This document shows positions 55,766 to 64,000 of a DNA stretch of 64,000 bases, piece after piece. Under the pieces are notes generated by a model that worked only from the letters and a program-made list of their open reading frames with translations, was not told where the DNA came from and ran no database searches. Each line of letters begins with the position of its first letter. The stretch's first letter is position 1. The translations under genes and the position numbers were made by a program. The DNA comes from Ashinkailepas kermadecensis. Taxonomy: Eukaryota; Arthropoda; Thecostraca; Neolepadidae. The stretch lies in NCBI GenBank assembly GCA_034440615.1, contig JAOTOM010005104.1:744001-808000 (forward strand). Reading direction: 5' to 3'.

Positions 55766-58027
55766 ATTGGAGCCTTCCAATGCGCTACAAAATATGGATA
55801 ATAAGACACATAACAATGTCCAGCATCTAATTGAAATGTTGTTTAACCCATCTCGGCCGAAGGCTCCTGTACAGCGCTGCGGCCGACGAGATCGCCGCTC
55901 CCTCTCCAATTGACCTGCTATGAGTGCAATATAACCCAATTGGCTTGACACAATTGGCTTTGAATTAATTGATTAGGTAGATCAGGTTAGATCAAGTGCA
56001 TTGGGGAACCCGGTGCCAGCCTGCGCGGCCACAGTGTATTGTACTTTCACTACACTTTTTGTTACCTAATTGCATCAGCTGCACTAAATGGCGTCACCTT
56101 CAGTTTCCAGGTGGGGTCCAACCTATGGTGTGCAGTAACGGTTATCAAGCTAGAGGGGCAAGACGGTGGCTGTCTACTGTGCCCATCCCTGTGTCCACTC
56201 GCCCTCCCTACATTAACAGAAGTATAACTCGGATCTTGGCAGCTTTACCTCTGGAGCATCAACATTATTTGTCGTGTTTTACGGTTAACATTTCATTTTT
56301 TTCAGCCGGTCGAAAGCTTAGCCCCTGCTCTTCCCATGTTTGTATACCCTATTTAACCATATGCAAACAGCCAACCACTCCCCCATCACCTCCCCGTCGT
56401 AGAGACAAAGCAACGTTCTTCCGCGGTTATAAAATGGTAATGTATTGCTCGGGTCCCATTTTGTAATGCCATTACGAGTTAGCATTGCTGCCGTACCCAT
56501 GGTTATTGCTATTGCTATTGCTGGCCAGCACTATAGAGAAAGCATGTCATTAAGCAGATCTGCCAGCCAAACGCACAATGAAGACGATCGTTCCAGCACT
56601 AGCATGGACTACGGATGTCAATAAAGCTGCACACTCACCAACAATGGTGGGCAGCATGACTGACATGTGGGAGATAGCTCAGGTAGAAATGTTTCACATT
56701 CCGTAATACCTAGTACTCTGTATGTAGGCGCCAGTGTGTTTTTGTATTACTGTGTTTCCTTGATGGCACACAACAATGCGTCTGTATCATTACCATGCTA
56801 AATTATTCCAGATTACTTAACCAATGAAGTCAGTTACCAAATATGTCGAACCGTAACAACTCACACCTTCTTTCCCGATCCTTGAATCCAGTCATCACCT
56901 TTTAACTAGAGAAGGACCAAGCAGTTGCTGCGGGAACGGCTTTCTCGGGTGCCATGCACATTGTGCTAACAATAATATATACCATTAATTGTTTTAGATA
57001 GTTTTCACCTTTTATTGTTTTAATTCCCGAACCTGCCCAGCTATCTGTTTGCTGTTTGCAAACTGTTTGCAATTTATTTTAGACGTTAAATTGTGTCCTA
57101 CAAAAACACGACACCGCTGGATACAAAGCTGTAACAATCGTGCTCATCTGCTACCTAGACTACTATCTGACAATCCTTGTGGTATTGCACTCTAAGGTTC
57201 CGCGCTTTGATTGAAACTTGGAAGATGGTGACTTGTAAGGTATTGTAAAGGACAAACTAAAGTTCGAAGCAGTTCAAAGATAAAAGGTGGACAGGTTGTG
57301 GTCGTGTAACTGGTGATGACGGACTGCAGGACTGACAAAAGATGAAGAAGACTCGCGATAGCAAACAAGTCGATCGTAGCAAATTCAGGTGCGGAATGCC
57401 GGAGCGATGCGCATCAGGTTTAGTGATGTTAATCTCAACCGCCGCTCAGTCAATTCCACCCCAACCTCGATCAAGCGACTGATAAAAAGGATTGGTGGAT
57501 TTGGGCTCGCGCCGCGACGAGAAGCTTGCGTCCTGGTGTCATGGATCCACGGTACCAGTGGCCATGGACGTGCTCTTTGGGCAGCAAATTGTCGGCGCCG
57601 GATGTCTTGTCACACCATGATTGATGACTTGCATTTCACACTGAGCCCATTCCGGGCGACCAGATACATTGCTGACTTCATTGTGCTCACGTGGTTATTT
57701 ATATGAACGACACGGAAAATATCATGAATTATGCTTCATTAACTAAGTGTCGAAGGTTTTCATGGCACTGGTGATAATATAAAGCATAAACTGCTGCATT
57801 TTCAGTCCCCATCGGTGGGTGCGCTTATTATGCCCATGAGTTCAAGACGTTGGATTTGAATTATCGTGCGTGGCAGACTTGAAACTTTCCTAACCGCTGG
57901 CATGGAGGAGGATAAAAACAATGTTTGTTGTTTGTAAACAACAATGTTATGCAATAGCTGCACAATCATGTCCAAGGTAGCACATCCTTACGGACAGGTC
58001 AGACAGGCAGGCACGCCCCGGGCCGTG
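55766..58027. other. No recognisable gene
   Basis: Frames up to 156 codons (55996-56466, plus) without a recognisable domain. The left few tens of bases may still belong to the LINE relic. A GCTATT triplet-like repeat lies near 56505-56522. Confidence 0.5.
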
Positions 58028-58445
58028 GTGAGGGTTGGATTTCTACTTTGTAATCCTGGATGTGGAGAGGAAAGTGTTGAGGTAACCAAACATGGAGAGG
58101 ATATTTGTATTCCTACCTGGCCCATTCCACGGCAAATCGACAAGTGAAAGGGCCAAAATAACACCCAATATTTTATATTTTGATGAAAATAATTGCGTGG
58201 GGTTATCTGATGCGGAGTTATAGCCTGAGCCTGAAGGAGTCATAGCCTGTCACGATGTCACAGGTATGTGACATCAGAATCTCTGTTTGCACTTCCCGAT
58301 GAATCTGGAGCACTTGACCAGCACAGAACAGTTCATTGTCAAACAACACCATTCAACCTCCAAATGAGAAAAACTGTAGGAAAATTGTGTGCAGAGGATA
58401 ATGCTTTGCATGCCAAAAGGTCAGGAACAGCATGTGTTTTCACTC
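58028..58445 (+). repeat. Dispersed repeat family 'BA', copy 4 (A then B)
   Basis: Segment A at 58028-58125 (GGTTGGATTTCTACTTTGTAA ... GGAGAGGAAAGTG ... ACATGGAGAGGATATTTG) and segment B at about 58270-58440 (GCACAGAACAGTTCATTGTC ... CATTCAACCTCCAAATGAG ... AGAGGATAATGCTTTGCATG). It is the longest contiguous copy and shows the A-to-B order with about 145 bp between them. Confidence 0.72.
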
Positions 58446-59774
58446 CGCCCTGTTGGGAGTATTAACCGAGATTGAGATCCGCATGGCGAATCCGTGGCGA
58501 AACCGTCAGGCTAGTCCATCCACCAGATTCAGGTGCCACCTGATGCGAAAACTGGGAAGCTTCAGGAAGATGCCGTATTTTTCGGAAGTTTCCCCGTATT
58601 TCAAGTGGCTGTCGAACCGCATCAAGCAAGTCCCAGGTGGGGTCCGGACGCCGCCAACCTCGGCCGTGGCGACACCTCGGCGGTGGCGACACTTCTGACT
58701 CGGCAGTCAGCGAAATACTAAATGTACACCATGCTCAGTGTTTATCAATGCCATGAAAACGTGTCTCTTCCAATAAGGGTCATACTAGGCCATCCGATAT
58801 CAGTAGCCTAGATCCACCTTGACTCCAGGGAAATTGTAAAATGGCTCTATTCACTGAATTTTCTTTGCACACGTAAATCCTCATTTCATGTACATCACGT
58901 ACTACTTTCTACTATCTACTTCAGGTATGCTTGAACCCAGATTTCCCAATCCAATTGACGACTCCAGTCAGATGAGAAATGAACGATGTGCAAAAGTACA
59001 TGGTTTGCCATTTATACTATTTATACTTCTATTGACCACGACTATTACGCAGTATAAATGGCTAAGCCAGGATAGTTTTAAACGTCCAATTCAGTTCTAA
59101 TGTGACTGGGGTCATTACTTCTATTTGAAAATTTTAGATGTTTTTGTTCGAACTTTGCGGGCACATTTTCAGCAACAAATACTTTTGTCAACTTTTATAT
59201 TTTCAAACAAGGTGGAAAACGGGGTTTCGCTTGAGTGGCACTCATCGTTTTCGGAGGACTATCTGCTTCGAAAATTATTATCTCCAGCATTGAAGCACGA
59301 AGTCGCATTTGTTTTGCTACCAGGGTCCAGAAACTAAGGTGAAGACGGATGACTTACTGCGCCCCGAAATTGCATAGGCTTAGGTAGGCTTAGGTATTGC
59401 ATAGGCTATGCATAGGTAGGCTTGAGCTGATCTGGGAAGTCATCAAGAGAGATAGGTAAGCAAATGTTTCAAGTAGCACTGAAATATAAAGCCCTCCCAT
59501 TTGAAGCATCTGTCTTCTCTCTTGCTTAGAATAAAAGTTAGTGGGGATCAAATTGATTCCACCCCGCACTCAAGCGTGGAGTAGAAAATCATGCCGCAAT
59601 GCGGTGGTTAATACATTGTAACTGCATACGTCACTCTGATACGTTGCATAAAGGACGACGAAACCTTGAACACTGTCACAAAATGTCTTGATTGCGTCGA
59701 CAACTTCGCAACATTAATAATTTTTTTACATTGGTAGCTGACGAAAGACTATTCCTACTTTAAAATTGTTTTAG
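58446..59774. other. No recognisable gene
   Basis: 58650-58700 has a CCTCGGC(C/G)GTGGCGACA duplication. A short TAGGCTTAGGTATTGCATAGG repeat lies at 59375-59425. No domain was seen. Confidence 0.5.
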
Positions 59775-60240
59775 AGTTGTGTGTCACCGTGGACGAGTTC
59801 CCCTCCTGGAAGCAGCATATTGCGACCACCACGCGCGCTGTCGTATTCTGATTGCACTAGTAGGACGAGATGCTGCGTGCCAAGAAAAACTATGCAGCTA
59901 TTAGTGGCAGCGCTCTTGTTCCCCCGTGTACAATACTGCTGATGGCCGAGTGCAGCCCGTATGATAAAAGACAAAACCTGCGGCTCATTTGCAACATCTT
60001 CCCCGACACAAACGCACCCGAGCTAATTCGATGCATTGCATTTCATCAATCGTCGCGTCGTCTCCCAGCGCGCTACAAGGACAACCGCTGACAGCTCCAC
60101 ATTTCACGTGTTCGCACTGAACTTCGCAAGATTGTCATTCCTGTGCTGAGCGGTAAAAGCATGGAACTGTCTGCGACCTGATATGAGAGAGGCGCCTACT
60201 ATTTATTATTTCAGAATGTCGGTGCTTTTCAATACTCGAT
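59775..60240 (+). pseudogene. Decayed LINE RT C-terminal region, second family member
   Basis: Parallels the C-terminal part of the 54.4-55.8 kb relic in opposite orientation: VTVDEFPSWKQHIATT (thumb region), DKRQNLRLICNIF, DTNAPELIRCIAFH, LHISRVRTELRKI. The catalytic RT core is absent from this stretch. Stops occur after KDN and SAT. The shared DTNAPELIR string makes the two pieces the same family. Confidence 0.68.
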
Positions 60241-61089
60241 ACCTGGAAACTGCATTAAGCCGCGACGCGCTTTAGCGATATCTCAAATGTGCACTGTTTC
60301 ATCCATGTCGTGCTTGTATCCTTAACAGTGACACGAGCCCATGTGGTGAAGAGCTCCAAAACAGATGACATGCTATGATAAAGAATGATGTGATGTCGCA
60401 CGGAGGGACATTTACTGTCTGTCTACGATGTGCATTCCTGATATGAAGTTTAGTTGGATTCTTAGTAGTAAGCTATAACTTACATCGGTGAGGGAACTCG
60501 TAAATATAAAAATGCACATGAAGCAAACTACTACAAGCAGTAATTGTAGCAGTAGTAATGAGCAGTAGCAGTATCACAACGTATTGTCTACACTAAGACA
60601 CCAAAGGATGTTCAGGAGTGGCTTTTGAAGTTTGCCGTTTCGTCGATCTATATCTGTTTCTTGGATGTATCTGGGACACCTGACACAGCACATACATCTC
60701 AAAATTAAATTGTAAATGGTGTGTGAGTATCCACGAATGAGAAATCAAATCTCAGTTTTTTTAGAATACAACAGTGATGAGGAAATCCAGCGGTTTGTCT
60801 TCACAAGTGAAACTGTGTACAAGTGTACTAGAAGTGTACTAACTGTGTACAACGTAAGCACATCATATTTTATTATTTTTATATAGTTGGGAAATGTTAC
60901 ATCTGACCTGGCCAAAGGTAGGGGATCGTTGCTTTTCATGTATTATCAAAGAAAGCAATGATTATCGGCGTCCTCTTGGTGATGTGTGTGCTTGCCGAAA
61001 ATATTATCTGAGGCTCGTACAACTAAATTCGTGACTCCGGCATTCCTGCCGACCGGGGGCTAATCAGGCCATCTGATTACTCAGCCACC
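60241..61089. other. No recognisable gene
   Basis: 60525-60580 has a loose AGCAGTA repeat, and 60800-60850 carries duplicated AACTGTGTACAA phrases. No coding domain was seen. Confidence 0.55.
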
Positions 61090-61668
<579 letters not shown>

Positions 61669-61739
61669 CGCACATTTCACATTTCATTTTTCTGGTCATG
61701 CTATGTTTTCTCCCTATGTAGATCATGTTGCTCGTACGT

Positions 61740-62160
61740 TGCCCAGCTCTGACGGACAATGAGACCCAATGTACAAATTCAAGCCTTCAGTAGTCTCGTC
61801 CAAGTCACTGAAAAAGATGTCTCCTAGCCACATCAGGACCACGTTAGCTTTCAGTGGATACCCGAGTAGCAGTGTGTTCAAATTCGGTTTCAGTTGGGTG
61901 TCGGATGTGAATAAAAATATAATGATCTTGAGATCAAAGATGCAACTAAGATTAGAATATGCTTGCATAACATGATGCATTATAATTTCATGTCGGTGTA
62001 ATACCAAGCAGGACCCCACAAATATGCAACTGGAACGAATTCAATTCATCTGCATCTTACTTTTACATAGCCGCAAACTTTAGGATGAAACCGTTATAAA
62101 CCTTTAACCATACGAATTAAAAACAATGTGTATGATATCAGGTGTAAATACTTTTCGTGT
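61740..62160 (+). pseudogene. Possible LINE RT C-terminal relic
   Basis: The plus frame contains LRLEYACIT, then a TGA where a Trp codon would be expected, then continues in the same frame to NMQLERIQFICILL. In many LINE RTs the region after the thumb has the pattern LEYAxxVW followed about 20 residues later by LERIQxxF. The upstream part (SHIRTTLAFSGY) is only faintly similar. No catalytic motif is present, so this is a tentative call. Confidence 0.4.
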
Positions 62161-63540
62161 TGCGTGCCATTTTCCACCAATATTTCTGAATTTAGACACA
62201 ACGCCAGTAGTCGCCACCTCATGTATTGTCGTGATACACCATCGATACGCGCTTAGAGGTAGGCTGCAGACATCTGACTGCGCGTGTTGCTGTCATATGC
62301 TCGTCTCGGCCTATCCCACTGGGGATGGTTATCGTACTTGTAATATAGCTGAATCATATACACCATGGTACATACATGCATGACAAAAGAGTACCCCAGT
62401 TGTAAATTGATTGCACCCTAGACTTCCGTTTTGGGATTATTGAATCCATAATTACTTCCCCCCCCCCCCAAAAAAAAAGGAAAAAAGAAGAACAGATGAC
62501 GTCACATATCAATAGATAGATTATATGAAGAAATGGTTCCAAGCTCACCGCTGTAATTGTGATATAATACATTACCAATGCTTGTTTTTAGTACGTAACA
62601 TGGCAATAAGTTATTATCAATTAATCAAATAGACCACAAATAATACTTCGAATCATCATAATGGTAGCCGGGCTGCTTGTGTTCAGAGTACCAGCAGTCG
62701 GCATGCAACCGAGTAAACAAACTTTACGGTTATCAATTGCACACCCCTGCGCTCCCCCCCTAAAAAAAGTACAAGCAAGTGTCTTGTGCCTTGAAGGTTT
62801 TTGACACTCGCATTAGAGCCTAGTCGTTCTTTAATCTTGTGGCGCTGCCTTTTTCAGTGAACTTAGACGTCCATTGTCGCTCGGCTCAGGGTACTTTATC
62901 AAAGAACGAACACTATGTATTGCAGTAAGCTCTATTGAAAATGGAAATAGCATCAATTTAATATTAATGTTCTTCAGAAGATTACATTGCGAATTTGTAT
63001 TTCGTTTAATTTTTCGCGACCTTGACATGTAGAATGCTTGTTGAGCAAGAACTCAATTACCTACAAGGCCATTTTGGCACAAAAAAAAATGATTGCGTTG
63101 AATGCCGGAGTAAAATGATTTCCACCAACTCCGCCTTTGCTATTCGAAATGAACGTTCACACCTTATGTCGTAAAGAACGTTATGATTTCCATTTCATTT
63201 CCTGCATGTTAACAAGTTGTTTCAGGGTTGGCGCCCACATATACTTCGCATCCCTGGCTTGAGAACATCCTTAACTGGTGATTTTGATCTTGATTGTATC
63301 CTACATTCATCTGTTTATTGCACAATAGAAAGCAAATCATGTATCGCATGCACAGCTATACACATCTAAAATCAACTGACCCATCTCCCACCCCCATCCC
63401 CAAGCTTTGCTCGATTGGAGCAAAGCTTGATTTGATTGGGAACTGGGCAGTCTACTCCAGTGGACTAATTTCCGAAGTTCTGCCGCAATATTGGCCTATC
63501 AGGATGGCATTGAAGGATCATTTGAGGCTGAACTGAACCT
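62161..63540. other. No recognisable gene
   Basis: A C11-A10 junction lies at about 62459-62478. Frames of 65-85 codons have no domain. Confidence 0.55.
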
Positions 63541-64000
63541 CCATCTTACCGCGCAGCCTACTTCCTCCACTGGCCACCAGAGCGCGCAAGGCGGCAGTGG
63601 CGGCCAACTTCGCCGACCTGAACGTGCACCTGGGGGCGCTGTCGTAGTGCGGTGGCGCCGGTGCTGGGCGGCGCACACCGCCGACAGCAGTGCGCCGGTC
63701 GGCCGCCAGGGCGGCGCTGGCGGGCCGGGCGTCAGGTAGTCCCGTTGCAGTGAGCGCTGGTCGCTGTCGCTGCAACCCGCGTGCGGGCGTCGGCGCGTGA
63801 CCTGGGTCTGGGTCGGCCCGCCCGGCCGCCCACTCGGTAAGCAGGCGCCGCTGCCGGTGTCGGCCCCCTGCCGCGAGCCCTGTCGCCAACGTCCGCGTCC
63901 CGCTGTGCCCCGGCTTGTCCCCGGCTCCGCAAGTGCACGCCGATATCGGGGCGCGCGTGTCGGGCGGCTCAGGTGTGGGTCCCCTGTGGGGCTGCGCCGT
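63541..64000. other. GC-rich, CpG-dense edge segment
   Basis: From about 63570 to the window end the sequence turns abruptly GC- and CpG-rich. Both strands show Ala/Arg/Pro/Gly-rich frames (minus 63518-63889, 123 codons), as expected from composition. It could be a CpG-rich first exon/promoter of a gene beyond the window or another GC-rich repeat; no motif decides this. Confidence 0.5.

Overview
This window looks like gene-poor, repeat-rich nuclear DNA from an animal, most likely an arthropod (inference). It holds non-LTR retrotransposon, Penelope-like (PLE) and Tc1/mariner-type remnants. It also has very many minisatellites and microsatellites, and short interstitial TTAGG runs of the arthropod telomere type near 16.2 and 46.7 kb. 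No prokaryotic gene organisation, tRNA or rRNA gene was recognised. No complete host gene can be supported; the one possible host-type coding piece is a half THAP zinc-finger domain at 28.25-28.61 kb (minus).

Layout. 2.1-4.1 kb: a badly decayed LINE (plus). 4.3-11.5 kb: five tandem arrays (8, 17, 32, about 5/30 and 45 bp units). 13.3-14.7 kb: an AT microsatellite followed by two PLE pieces in opposite orientation, the second carrying the reverse transcriptase C-terminus and a GIY-YIG endonuclease. 18.05-23.07 kb: a nearly complete CR1-type LINE (minus) with an esterase-bearing ORF1, an endonuclease/RT ORF2 and a tandemly duplicated 5' region. 24.35-24.75 kb: a 23-bp array. 25.6 and 31.0-31.4 kb: two more PLE 5' fragments, both abutting AT microsatellites. 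28.95-30.17 kb: a dispersed repeat split by a TTAA-flanked terminal-inverted-repeat element. 30.86-30.98 kb: a long palindrome. 32.3-33.36 kb: a large 23-bp array. 35.3-36.55 kb: a decayed mariner-like transposase (minus), next to a foldback at 36.59-36.79 kb. 39.17-40.14 kb: a 79-bp higher-order array. 41.9-43.9 kb: degenerate arrays and a GC-rich block. 53.3-54.2 kb: a degenerate array. 54.4-55.8 kb (minus) and 59.8-60.2 kb (plus): two remnants of one LINE family. 61.1-61.7 kb: a large CA array. 63.5-64.0 kb: GC-rich, CpG-rich DNA at the window edge.

The coding pieces belong to selfish elements and do not form a pathway. The most informative signals are structural: recurrent PLE/AT-microsatellite junctions with a possible ribozyme-like motif, two-step duplication of the CR1 5' region, a nested TTAA element whose removal restores the repeat it interrupts, and a recently amplified 79-bp higher-order repeat. 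All calls were made by eye from translated and raw sequence; no database search was run.
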